From: a virus
IMG/VR virus record: IMGVR_UViG_3300036403_000041
Location: 1-34,519 of that record
Direction: 5' to 3' (one strand)
Length of the DNA stretch: 34,519 bases
Part shown: piece after piece, positions 7,923 through 14,112 of the stretch
How positions within the stretch are numbered: the stretch's first letter is position 1
How the letters are laid out: each line of letters opens with the position of its first letter
Notes under the pieces: model-generated
Database searches by the model: none
What the model saw: only the letters and a program-made list of their open reading frames with translations
What the model was told of the DNA's origin: nothing
Position numbers and translations under genes: made by a program

Positions 7923-8135
7923 ATGGCCAAGGTCATCATCACCCTGGAAGACAACACCGACCGCGTAACCGTATCCATGGATATGGCGGGCGCTCCGACC
8001 AACTTGCTGGGCATGCCGCAGCCAACACGGGCTGTGCAGATGTCACAAACGCTGTTCGATCTGGCAGCAGTAGACGCCAAGCTCAGCGGCTTGCCGGCCT
8101 GCGCCCGACAGCCATCGAACATGACCATTCACTAA
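7923..8135 (+). CDS. Small hypothetical protein ending inside ribozyme 1
   Basis: A 70-residue protein with a clear AGGAG before the ATG. It has an N-terminal beta strand pair (AKVIITLEDNTDRVTVSMDM) and a helical middle (MSQTLFDLAAVDAKL). Its last codons (Ile-His-stop) and stop TAA (8133-8135) are part of the conserved 5' segment of the hammerhead-like RNA. The gene at 8212-8619 ends in the same way. Cleavage at 8167/8168 would leave this mRNA with a structured 3' end 32 bases after its stop codon. Function unknown. Confidence 0.7.
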   Translation: MAKVIITLEDNTDRVTVSMDMAGAPTNLLGMPQPTRAVQMSQTLFDLAAVDAKLSGLPACARQPSNMTIH

Positions 8136-8198
8136 GCGAAACCGCCCCGGCCTGGCCGGTGGTGGTCTGCTCAGCGTGGTGGCTGGGTACTGATGAGC
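8129..8198 (+). ncRNA. Type II hammerhead-like self-cleaving ribozyme, copy 1
   Basis: All core positions of a hammerhead are present in type II order. GAAA is at 8138-8141 and CUGAUGA at 8190-8196, with the G8197-C8137 and C8198-G8136 pairs of a short stem II. Stem III is 8141-8150 with 8156-8166 (10 pairs, U8160 bulged). It ends in the GUC triplet 8165-8167, so cleavage is expected between 8167 and 8168. Stem I is 8168-8175 with 8182-8189 (8 pairs), loop GUGGUG. Loop bases 8176-8179 can also pair with UCAC at 8129-8132. The RNA starts in the last codons of the upstream gene and ends just before the GAGGA (8203-8207) of the next one. Confidence 0.9.
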
Positions 8199-8211
8199 AG
8201 CCGAGGACGAT

Positions 8212-8619
8212 ATGCAGCAAGAAGATTGGGACGCGCTTAAAGAGCAGATGGCCAGCCCTTACGGGAGCATGCGGTTGCAGTGCGACAAGTTCGAACTGGC
8301 ACTGCATCAGGCGGTCGATTCAAAGAGCAGAAAGTGGGTTACAGCCGTCTACGTCGACGGGGTTTTTAAAGGAGCCTGGACAAGCGCAACCAAAGAGGGC
8401 GAGCCAGAACACGAAGAGGCCCGCCGCTTCCTGCGCAAAGTTAGCAAAGCAGTATTCACAGCCAAAGAAGTTGAGCAGTACCGAAAAGCCCTGGGGAAAC
8501 GCCGGGCAAACGAGGTAGCGGCAAAACGACACGTCTACTTCTTGCCGACCTGGAGCAGCTTCAACAGCCTGAAAAAGCACCTGATAACCAACAACACCAG
8601 CATCGAACGCATCCACTAA
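8212..8619 (+). CDS. Hypothetical protein framed by two hammerhead-like ribozymes
   Basis: A 135-residue, basic protein. The ATG at 8212 follows GAGGA at 8203-8207, directly after ribozyme 1. The N-terminal half has a beta-rich segment with WVTAVYVDGVFKGAW. The middle is a charged helix (EHEEARRFLRKVSKAVFTAK), and the C-terminus contains KRRANEVAAKRHVYFLP followed by SSFNSLKKHL. No family is recognised; nucleic-acid binding is possible from the charge. Cleavage at 8167/8168 and 8648/8649 would place the entire ORF with its ribosome binding site on its own 481-nt RNA. This arrangement is not shared with any other gene in the window. Confidence 0.75.
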   Translation: MQQEDWDALKEQMASPYGSMRLQCDKFELALHQAVDSKSRKWVTAVYVDGVFKGAWTSATKEGEPEHEEARRFLRKVSKAVFTAKEVEQYRKALGKRRANEVAAKRHVYFLPTWSSFNSLKKHLITNNTSIERIH

Positions 8620-8679
8620 GCGAAACCTCGCCCATCAGGGCGAAGGTCTGCCGGGTGTGGTTGCCCGGTACTGATGAGC
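8613..8679 (+). ncRNA. Type II hammerhead-like self-cleaving ribozyme, copy 2
   Basis: It has the same architecture as copy 1 with different stem sequences. GAAA is at 8622-8625 and CUGAUGA at 8671-8677; the short stem II is G8678-C8621 and C8679-G8620. Stem III is 8625-8633 with 8638-8647 (9 pairs, A8644 bulged, loop AUCA). The GUC triplet is at 8646-8648, with cleavage expected between 8648 and 8649. Stem I is 8649-8656 with 8663-8670 (8 pairs), loop GUGGUU. Loop bases 8657-8660 (GUGG) pair perfectly with CCAC at 8613-8616. The stem sequences differ from copy 1 but pairing is kept, which is covariation. Confidence 0.9.
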
Positions 8680-8686
8680 AGCCAAG

Positions 8687-8965
8687 ATGAGTGAAAGCAA
8701 AAGTGAACGACGACGCCGCCTAAGCCGCGCCCGTTCCGCACGTTATCGCGCAGCCAAGCGCAAGCAGAAGCAAGTGATCAAGGCCGTTAAGTTCAAGGCT
8801 GAGTTGGGCGCTGGAACCATGGCAGACATGGAGAGCATCCGCCTGGCCGGCGACCTGACAACGGTTGAGGAAGGTTTGACCCTGGCTGTTCGCTACATGG
8901 CAGGCCTCGCCCGTCGCGACCCACAGGCATTCCGCGATGCCATGAACCCGAGGAACCCTGTATGA
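8687..8965 (+). CDS. Small basic hypothetical protein
   Basis: A 92-residue protein. The first 40 residues are extremely basic (SERRRRLSRARSARYRAAKR), suggesting nucleic-acid binding or a disordered arm. The rest is a small helical domain (VEEGLTLAVRYMAGLARRDP). Its ATG lies only 10 bases after the 3' end of ribozyme 2, with no clear Shine-Dalgarno sequence. Its translation could therefore depend on RNA folding or cleavage. It overlaps gemA by 4 bp (ATGA). Confidence 0.72.
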   Translation: MSESKSERRRRLSRARSARYRAAKRKQKQVIKAVKFKAELGAGTMADMESIRLAGDLTTVEEGLTLAVRYMAGLARRDPQAFRDAMNPRNPV

Positions 8966-9369
8966 GCGCAGGCAAGCAGAAAATCCAGATTGCCCGCCGC
9001 CAGCTTGGCCTGGACGATGATGCCTATTACGCAATCCTGGCCCGCGTTGCTGGCGTGAAAAGCTCCAAAGACCTGACACCAGGTCAAATCGGCCGTGTTC
9101 TGATCGAGTTGGAGCGCCTGGGCTTCAAACCAAAGCCAGCAAAGAAGACTAGCCGCGCCGCCCCCAAGCCAGCGCCTGACCGCGCCGCCCAGGTAGCCAA
9201 GATCGAGGCCTTCCTGGCAGAAGCCAATCGCCCCTGGAGCTATGCCGATGCCATGGCCCTGCGCATGTTCAAGGTTGAGCGCGTCGAGTGGTGCGACGCT
9301 GACCAGCTGCGCCGCCTGATTGCCGCTCTGACCTACGATGCCAAACGCCACGGGAGGCCTGTGCAGTGA
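8962..9369 (+). CDS. gemA: GemA/gp16 family regulatory protein (DUF1018)
   Basis: A 135-residue protein matching the Mu gp16/GemA family (DUF1018). The N-terminal motif KIQIARRQLGLDDDAYYAIL is followed by a Lys/Pro/Ala linker (KPKPAKKTSRAAPKPAP). The C-terminal domain contains WCDADQLRRLIAALTYDAKR. In Mu, GemA modulates expression of host and phage genes and DNA supercoiling. It precedes mor with a 4-bp overlap, the usual gene order in transposable phages. Confidence 0.88.
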   Translation: MSAGKQKIQIARRQLGLDDDAYYAILARVAGVKSSKDLTPGQIGRVLIELERLGFKPKPAKKTSRAAPKPAPDRAAQVAKIEAFLAEANRPWSYADAMALRMFKVERVEWCDADQLRRLIAALTYDAKRHGRPVQ

Positions 9370-9803
9370 AGATTGAACAGGCGCATGATCTGTTACCGCC
9401 GACTGTGCAGCGCATCGCCGAAGTGGTGGGGCTGCCTGCCACTATGAAACTGGTAGCCGAGTTGGGCGGTACATCCTGGTTCTTCGCCCAGGGTGTTGGC
9501 CGCAATGGCCAGGCCCGCGTCGCAGCCCTGGCAGAGATTGTTGGCGAGGAGGCGGCCGAGAAGCTCGGGCGCTATGCCAGCGAGCGCGAAACGATCTACA
9601 TACCCAAGTGTGATGCGGCATTGCTGGCGCTGCGCGATGCCGAGATTCACCGCCAATTTGAACAAGCGACCCGCGAGAGTGTCAGTGCTAATACGGTTGT
9701 TGCCGAGCTGGCCCGTACCTACAAGCTCAGCGACCGTCACGTCTGGCGCATTCTCAAGCGCCTGCCTGAGCTGGCCCAGCCGATCCGCGACCTGTTCAGC
9801 TAA
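9366..9803 (+). CDS. mor: Mor/C family transcription activator
   Basis: A 145-residue protein starting at GTG in a GTGA overlap with gemA. It has the Mor/C layout: an N-terminal dimerisation region (LPPTVQRIAEVVGLPATMKL, GGTSWFFAQG) and a C-terminal HTH (TVVAELARTYKLSDRHVWRI). In Mu, Mor turns on middle and C turns on late transcription. Here only one such protein is seen, and it lies directly before the late operon, so it probably does the late switch. Its likely target is the 53-bp module at 9806, 17585 and 19584. Confidence 0.9.
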   Translation: MKIEQAHDLLPPTVQRIAEVVGLPATMKLVAELGGTSWFFAQGVGRNGQARVAALAEIVGEEAAEKLGRYASERETIYIPKCDAALLALRDAEIHRQFEQATRESVSANTVVAELARTYKLSDRHVWRILKRLPELAQPIRDLFS

Positions 9804-9804
9804 G

Positions 9805-9861
9805 TTACTGACACCCGTTCCTTAATCCCCGCAACTCGCTGCCGCTGACCATAGCGGCATG
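9805..9861 (+). promoter_or_regulatory. Late leader module, copy A (putative late promoter/5' UTR)
   Basis: The first of three ungapped 53-bp relatives. Shared parts are TACTGACAC at 9806, a pyrimidine stretch ending TAATCC, then a hairpin TGCCGC-N8-GCGGCA directly before the ATG at 9859. Homology continues into the first codons (ATGAAC). There is no ordinary Shine-Dalgarno sequence between hairpin and ATG. Position after mor and before the late operon suggests an activator-dependent late promoter. Confidence 0.65.
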
Positions 9862-10200
9862 AACAATCAAGCCCCCGTATCCCAAGCGAACCCACGCGAC
9901 CTGGCCGCAGCCGTCCTGGCTGAGCCATCGCTTGAACAGCGCCAGTTGATGCTTGCACGTTGCCCGGCAGAGTTGCTGCCGCTGGTAAAGGAATACGTGC
10001 AGATGGGCTTTGCCAAGGTAAAAAGCTACCGGGCACACATCGACCGTCGCACAAAAAGCGCACGCGAAACCCCACCAGCGGCACCCCGTCGCGAAGCCAA
10101 AAACAGCGTCATTCACCACACCAGTTCCGCGCCTGAGTTTGGCAATCAGCGCCTGGCCGAGCTGCGCGCGTTGATCGGAGGTGCACCCCGTGGGAGTTAA
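9859..10200 (+). CDS. First gene of late operon, hypothetical
   Basis: A 113-residue protein. The N-terminal 60 residues are helical (LAAAVLAEPSLEQRQLMLAR, LLPLVKEYVQMGFAK). Then comes a basic, Pro/Ala-rich linker (RRTKSARETPPAAPRREAK) and a short C-terminal helix (NQRLAELRALIGG). Its start codon abuts the hairpin of late leader module A. It overlaps the endolysin start. Function unknown. Confidence 0.72.
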   Translation: MNNQAPVSQANPRDLAAAVLAEPSLEQRQLMLARCPAELLPLVKEYVQMGFAKVKSYRAHIDRRTKSARETPPAAPRREAKNSVIHHTSSAPEFGNQRLAELRALIGGAPRGS

Positions 10201-10690
10201 GACCCGTATCGCGTTGGCAATCGTTGCCGCCACACCTGTTGTCGCCCTCTATGAAGGACGCGATCTGCTGGCCCACCTCGACCCTGTTGGTATTCCGACC
10301 ATCTGCGAGGGGTGGACGCGAGGTGTGCGCCTTGGTGATGTTGCGACGGATGCCGAGTGCGACCAGAAAACCCAGCTCGCCCTCCAGGAAGCTGCGGACG
10401 TTTTCGAGCGTTGGGTGCCTGCCAAGGTTATCGGCGGCATGGACACAAAAAGTATCGCGGCCTTTCTGTCCTTTATCTACAACGTCGGCCCAGGCAAGCC
10501 AGGCGTCAAAGATGGCTTTGTCTGGCTCAAGAATGGCCGCCACTCGACCATGCTGCTGCACCTCCAGGCCGGGCGCATTCAGCCGGCCTGCGCACAACTC
10601 AGCTACTGGGTGAGCGCGGGAGGTCGCAAGTTTCGTGGGCTTGAGCGTCGTCGTGCAGCCGAGCGCCAGATGTGCGAGGCGGCCCTATGA
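10190..10690 (+). CDS. Endolysin, T4 lysozyme-like muramidase (GH24), probably SAR type
   Basis: A 166-residue muramidase that would cleave the peptidoglycan glycan strands. The catalytic triad is Glu22, Asp31 and Thr37 in EGRDLLAHLDPVGIPT, with exactly the T4 lysozyme spacing (9 and 6). A weakly hydrophobic, Ala-rich N-terminus (IALAIVAATPVVAL) directly before the catalytic Glu fits a signal-arrest-release sequence, so the enzyme may reach the periplasm without a classical holin pore. The GTG at 10190 is chosen because CGGAGG is 8 bases upstream; the GTG at 10181 would overlap that site. Overlaps Rz (ATGA). Confidence 0.92.
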   Translation: MGVKTRIALAIVAATPVVALYEGRDLLAHLDPVGIPTICEGWTRGVRLGDVATDAECDQKTQLALQEAADVFERWVPAKVIGGMDTKSIAAFLSFIYNVGPGKPGVKDGFVWLKNGRHSTMLLHLQAGRIQPACAQLSYWVSAGGRKFRGLERRRAAERQMCEAAL

Positions 10691-11316
10691 ACTGGTTAAG
10701 CCTGCTCCGGCCACTGGTGCCGTTTCTGCTGATCGGCGCTTTGTTCTGGCTGCATGGGTCAATGCTCCAGGGCGCATATGACAAGGGCTTTGCCCAGGCC
10801 CAAAGCGATGGTGACTTGGCCCTAGAAAAGCTGCGCCTGGAGCATATCCAGCTTGATCTGGAGCGAGCAAACGCCCGCGAAGTCAGTGCCAAAGCAGCCG
10901 CTAAAAAGCTGCTCGATGAGCAAGCCCGCAATGACAAGCTAGCCGCCGACCTGGCCGACCAGCAGCGCGCACACCGCACCACCACCGACCGCCTCACAGA
11001 GGAGATTGCCCGTGTTAACGACCTCTATCGCGACGCGCTCGACGCGCCGCCTAAGCCTCTGCCTGCTTGCGTGTTCACTGCTGGTTGGGTGCGCGTTTAT
11101 GACGAAGCAACCGGAGCCATCGCAGCCGGAATGTCCTCGGCCACCGATACCGGCCGAGCTACTGCGCAAAGCGCCGAAAGCCGAGCCGCTGAGCAACTCG
11201 ATTCAGGCATCAGCCAGCGCGACGTCCTGGAGCATCACGTCCGCTACGCCGAGCAGTGCCGTAACACTGCCGCGCAGTTGGATCTTCTGATTGATGCCGT
11301 ACAGGGGGCGCACTGA
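10687..11316 (+). CDS. Rz: Rz-like inner-membrane spanin subunit
   Basis: A 209-residue protein with one N-terminal transmembrane segment (about residues 7-24, LRPLVPFLLIGALFWLHG). A long charged coiled coil follows (LALEKLRLEHIQLDLERANA through LAADLADQQRAHRTTTDRLT). This is the i-spanin pattern that, with an outer-membrane partner, fuses the two membranes at lysis. The partner is embedded in another frame at 11012-11290. The C-terminal region (RDVLEHHVRYAEQCRNTAAQ) resembles other Mu-like Rz proteins. Confidence 0.85.
   Translation: MNWLSLLRPLVPFLLIGALFWLHGSMLQGAYDKGFAQAQSDGDLALEKLRLEHIQLDLERANAREVSAKAAAKKLLDEQARNDKLAADLADQQRAHRTTTDRLTEEIARVNDLYRDALDAPPKPLPACVFTAGWVRVYDEATGAIAAGMSSATDTGRATAQSAESRAAEQLDSGISQRDVLEHHVRYAEQCRNTAAQLDLLIDAVQGAH
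11012..11290 (+). CDS. Rz1: Rz1-like outer-membrane lipoprotein spanin, embedded in Rz
   Basis: A 92-residue protein in a different frame inside Rz. GTG at 11012 is preceded by GGAG at 11001-11004. It has an N-terminal signal peptide (RRLSLCLLACSLLVGC) with lipobox LVGC, giving lipidated Cys27. A Pro-rich mature part follows (QPEPSQPECPRPPIPAE), as in o-spanins. Full embedding in Rz is a known arrangement in lambda. The last 35 residues are Ser/Thr/Ala-rich and may be less constrained. Confidence 0.85.
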   Translation: MLTTSIATRSTRRLSLCLLACSLLVGCAFMTKQPEPSQPECPRPPIPAELLRKAPKAEPLSNSIQASASATSWSITSATPSSAVTLPRSWIF

Positions 11317-11756
11317 TGCAGATGGAATTTGCCGAGCTGATTGGCTGGGCCATCTCGCTGTTGTCGATCTCCACCACGGTGGTGTTCGGCTTGGTCAAGC
11401 TGCTGCTAGGCAGCTTCGAGAAACGCCTGGCCGAGCGCTTCGCCGCCCAGGACGAGGCACGCAAAGCCGCCAGTCGACACTGGGAGGACAGCTTTGCCAA
11501 GGTGCTGGAACGCCAGGATAAAGATGCCGAAGCCTTAGCACATAGCTTCGCCAGGGTGTTGGAGCGGCAGGACAAGGATGCCGAAGCCCTGGCACAGCTC
11601 GACCGCGCCTTCCTGCGCTTCCAGGCAGACCTGCCCGTGGCGTATGTGCGCCGCGAGGACTGGGCGCGGGGGCAATCGGTGATCGAAGCCAAGCTGGATG
11701 GCCTGGCGCTCAGGTACGAAAACATTCTGCTCAAAGGAGCATCACGACATGATTGA
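11316..11756 (+). CDS. DUF2730-like membrane-anchored coiled-coil protein
   Basis: A 146-residue protein coupled to Rz (TGATG). One N-terminal membrane segment (LIGWAISLLSISTTVVFGLV) is followed by a coiled coil. An 18-residue unit (SFAKVLERQDKDAEALAH) is repeated in tandem with few changes, encoded by 11490-11543 and 11544-11597. Its place between the lysis genes and the small terminase matches DUF2730 proteins of Mu-like phages. The role in virion assembly or lysis is not established. Confidence 0.78.
   Translation: MQMEFAELIGWAISLLSISTTVVFGLVKLLLGSFEKRLAERFAAQDEARKAASRHWEDSFAKVLERQDKDAEALAHSFARVLERQDKDAEALAQLDRAFLRFQADLPVAYVRREDWARGQSVIEAKLDGLALRYENILLKGASRHD
11490..11597 (+). repeat. 54-bp tandem duplication in the DUF2730-like gene
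   Basis: Two adjacent 54-bp units encode the 18-residue repeat SF(A)(K/R)VLERQDKDAEALA. Protein identity is higher than DNA identity, so the duplication is not very recent and is kept under selection as coiled coil. Confidence 0.75.
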
Positions 11757-12060
11757 CCTTGCAAAGTCCCGCCGCGAATCGCTGCGCTGGTACATCCTGC
11801 TGATTCTTAATACCTCGCGGCCTATCGACCCGCATGAAGCCGTGGTGCTCTCAACCATCCAGGCCATGTACGCGGACGCCACCCTGCTGGAGTTGCGCCG
11901 CGAGTTGGACTACCTGGAGCACCGTAGCCTGGTCACGCTGAATAAGCAGCCAAGTGGCCAGTGGATTTGCGGCCTGACCCACTACGGCGTCGATATCGCC
12001 GAATACACCGTGGACTGCCGCCCCGGCATCGCCCGCCCGGAAAAGTACTGGAGCGCCTGA
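11749..12060 (+). CDS. Winged-helix phage protein (Mu gp26 position; VpaChn25_0724-like)
   Basis: A 103-residue protein. The ATG at 11749 has AAGGAG at good spacing. It has a small winged-helix fold signature: RESLRWYILLILNTSRP, then LLELRRELDYLEHRSLVTLN, then a wing-like strand with GQWICGLTHYGVDIA. Its order, between DUF2730 and DUF3486, matches the head-packaging block of Mu-like phages, where a protein of this size is always found. The function is not proven. Confidence 0.82.
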   Translation: MIDLAKSRRESLRWYILLILNTSRPIDPHEAVVLSTIQAMYADATLLELRRELDYLEHRSLVTLNKQPSGQWICGLTHYGVDIAEYTVDCRPGIARPEKYWSA

Positions 12061-12061
12061 T

Positions 12062-12574
12062 ATGCCGCCGCGCAGCAAGGTGCTGGCACTTCCGCCCGAG
12101 GTAAAGGCGTGGCTTGACCAGGCGTTGATCGAGAACAATTTCAGCCAATACGAGTTGCTGTCGTCTGCCTTGGCTGAGCGCGGCCACAGCATCGGCAAAT
12201 CTGCGCTGCACGAATATGGCCAGAACTTCGAAGGCCGACTGGCCGCGTTGAGAACGGCTAGCGAGCAGGCAAAAGCCATGGTCGCGGCCGCCCCTGATGA
12301 TGAGGGTGCCGTCAACGAAGCATTGATGCGCCTGGTGCAAGAGCATCTGTTCAAGCTGCTGATGAGCGAAGGCGGACAGATCGACCTGCCCAAGGTGGCC
12401 AAGGCCGTGGCCGAGCTTGGCCGCGCCTCTGTGGTGCAAAAAAAGTGGCAGGCGGAGGTGCGCGAGCGTGCCGAAACAGCCGCCAATGCCGTGGAAAAGA
12501 TTGCCAAAAAAGGTGGGCTTACCGCTGACACCGTGGCCGAAATGCGCCGCGAGATTCTCGGGGTGGCCAAGTGA
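12062..12574 (+). CDS. DUF3486 protein, probable small terminase subunit (Mu gp27-like)
   Basis: A 170-residue helical protein with the DUF3486 hallmarks. The N-terminus is PPRSKVLALPPEVKAWLDQA, followed by a DNA-binding HTH (FSQYELLSSALAERGHSIGK). Two long helices then lead to the C-terminus TVAEMRREILGVAK. In Mu this position encodes the packaging initiator that recognises phage DNA and hands it to the large terminase. The next gene starts in its stop codon (GTGA). Confidence 0.9.
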   Translation: MPPRSKVLALPPEVKAWLDQALIENNFSQYELLSSALAERGHSIGKSALHEYGQNFEGRLAALRTASEQAKAMVAAAPDDEGAVNEALMRLVQEHLFKLLMSEGGQIDLPKVAKAVAELGRASVVQKKWQAEVRERAETAANAVEKIAKKGGLTADTVAEMRREILGVAK

Positions 12575-14112
12575 ATGTTCCCGCGCAAATCCCCAATACA
12601 GCAGACCTAGATATTCCGGCCGTCCTGCTGCCGTACCAGCAAGAATGGCTCGCCGAACAAGGCCCGCTGGTGGTCATCGAGAAAAGCCGCCGTACTGGCC
12701 TGACCTGGGCCGAGGCTGCTGACGATGTGCTGCTGTCCGCCTCGGCCAAGGACGCGGGCGGGATGAACACCTATTACATCGCCTATAACCAGGACATGAC
12801 CATTGAGTACATCCAGGCCTGTGCGATGTGGGCGCGGATGTTTAACCACGCCGCTAGCGAGATCGAGGAAGGCATCTGGGAAGACGGCGACAAGCACATC
12901 AAGACCTTTGGCATCACCTTTCCTGGTAGTGGCCACCGCATTGTTGCCCTGACTAGCCGCCCCTCCAACCTGCGTGGCCGCCAGGGCCGTGTGGTACTTG
13001 ATGAGGCCGCGTTCCACGATCAGTTAGAGGAAGTGCTAAAAGCTGCCTTGGCGCTGTTGATCTGGGGTGGCCAGCTGCGTGTTATCTCGACCCATAACGG
13101 GGTGAAGAACGCATTCAACACCCTGATTCAGGACATCCGCGCAGGTAAGCGTAAGGGTGTGGTGCAGCGCATCACCTTCCGCGATGCGGTCGCCCATGGG
13201 CTGTACCGACGCGTATGCATGCGCTTGGGCAAAGAGTGGACGCAGGCGGCCGAGGACGCCTGGGTCGCCGATGTGTATGCCTTTTATGGCGACGGTGCCG
13301 CCGAAGAGCTGGACTGCATCCCGGCCGAGTCGGCAGGCGCTGCACTGTCGCGCGCCCTGGTCGAGTCGCGCATGGTCGACGCGCCCGTGGTGCGCCTGAA
13401 AATGGCGGATGAGTTCACCCACTGGGATGAACGCCTGCGCGAGGCTGAGATTCGTGACTGGTGTGAGCGCGAGCTGCTGCCCTTGCTCAAGCTGCTCGAC
13501 CCGCAACAACTGCATGCCTTTGGTGAAGACTTCGGCCGTACCGGCGACCTCACGGTGATCGCGCCGTACTCGGTCGGCCTCGATCTGCGTTGCCGTGTGC
13601 CGTTCCTGGTCGAGCTGCGCAACATGCCGTACCGGCAACAGGAACAGGTGCTGTTCTACATCGTCGACCGCTTGCCACGCCTGATGGGCGGAGCGATGGA
13701 CGCCACCGGCAACGGCGGGTATCTGGCCGAGGCCGCGGGCCACCGCTACGGCGGCTGCATCCAGCAAGTGAAGCTCTCCGACCGTTGGTACATGGACAAC
13801 ATGCCAGCCTTTAAGGCGGCGTTTGAGGATGCCCTGCTGGAGATACCGCGTGATGCCCTGGTGCTCGATGACTTGCGAGCGCTGCAGATGATCGACGGCA
13901 TTCTCAAGCTCGGTAAGAGCCGCACCCAGGGCGAAGGTGGCCAACGCCACGGCGACGCCGCGATTGCTTTGGCACTGGGTTATGCCGCCACCCGACTTGA
14001 GGTTGAAAGCTATGGCTATGAGCCCGTGCGCCCTGACCGCAACAACAAACCCGGTTTTGATGATGATAACGCTGGCCCGGTGAACACCTGGGCGGCTGGA
14101 GGTGTTCTGTAA
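12571..14112 (+). CDS. Large terminase subunit (Mu gp28-like)
   Basis: A 513-residue packaging motor and nuclease. The ATPase shows Walker A KSRRTGLT (residues 38-45) and Walker B VVLDEAAF (141-148, Asp144/Glu145). The RNase H-like nuclease shows candidate metal-binding Asp320 (in GEDFGRTGD), Asp377 (in AMDATGNGG) and Asp462 (in HGDAAIALALGY). It would pump DNA into the prohead and, in Mu style, cut it headful-wise from integrated copies. It starts at GTG overlapping the small subunit stop and is coupled to the portal gene by TAATG. Confidence 0.94.
   Translation: MNVPAQIPNTADLDIPAVLLPYQQEWLAEQGPLVVIEKSRRTGLTWAEAADDVLLSASAKDAGGMNTYYIAYNQDMTIEYIQACAMWARMFNHAASEIEEGIWEDGDKHIKTFGITFPGSGHRIVALTSRPSNLRGRQGRVVLDEAAFHDQLEEVLKAALALLIWGGQLRVISTHNGVKNAFNTLIQDIRAGKRKGVVQRITFRDAVAHGLYRRVCMRLGKEWTQAAEDAWVADVYAFYGDGAAEELDCIPAESAGAALSRALVESRMVDAPVVRLKMADEFTHWDERLREAEIRDWCERELLPLLKLLDPQQLHAFGEDFGRTGDLTVIAPYSVGLDLRCRVPFLVELRNMPYRQQEQVLFYIVDRLPRLMGGAMDATGNGGYLAEAAGHRYGGCIQQVKLSDRWYMDNMPAFKAAFEDALLEIPRDALVLDDLRALQMIDGILKLGKSRTQGEGGQRHGDAAIALALGYAATRLEVESYGYEPVRPDRNNKPGFDDDNAGPVNTWAAGGVL

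Noticed and set aside
9805-9830. TACTGACA and TAATCC considered as an ordinary sigma-70 promoter
   Set aside because: The spacing between CTGACA and TAATCC is far shorter than 17 bp; an activator-dependent promoter or RNA leader fits better.
12357-12372. CTGATGAG followed closely by GAAG, resembling hammerhead core pieces
   Set aside because: It lies within the DUF3486 coding sequence, has GAAG rather than GAAA, and no stem III or GUC can be formed around it.
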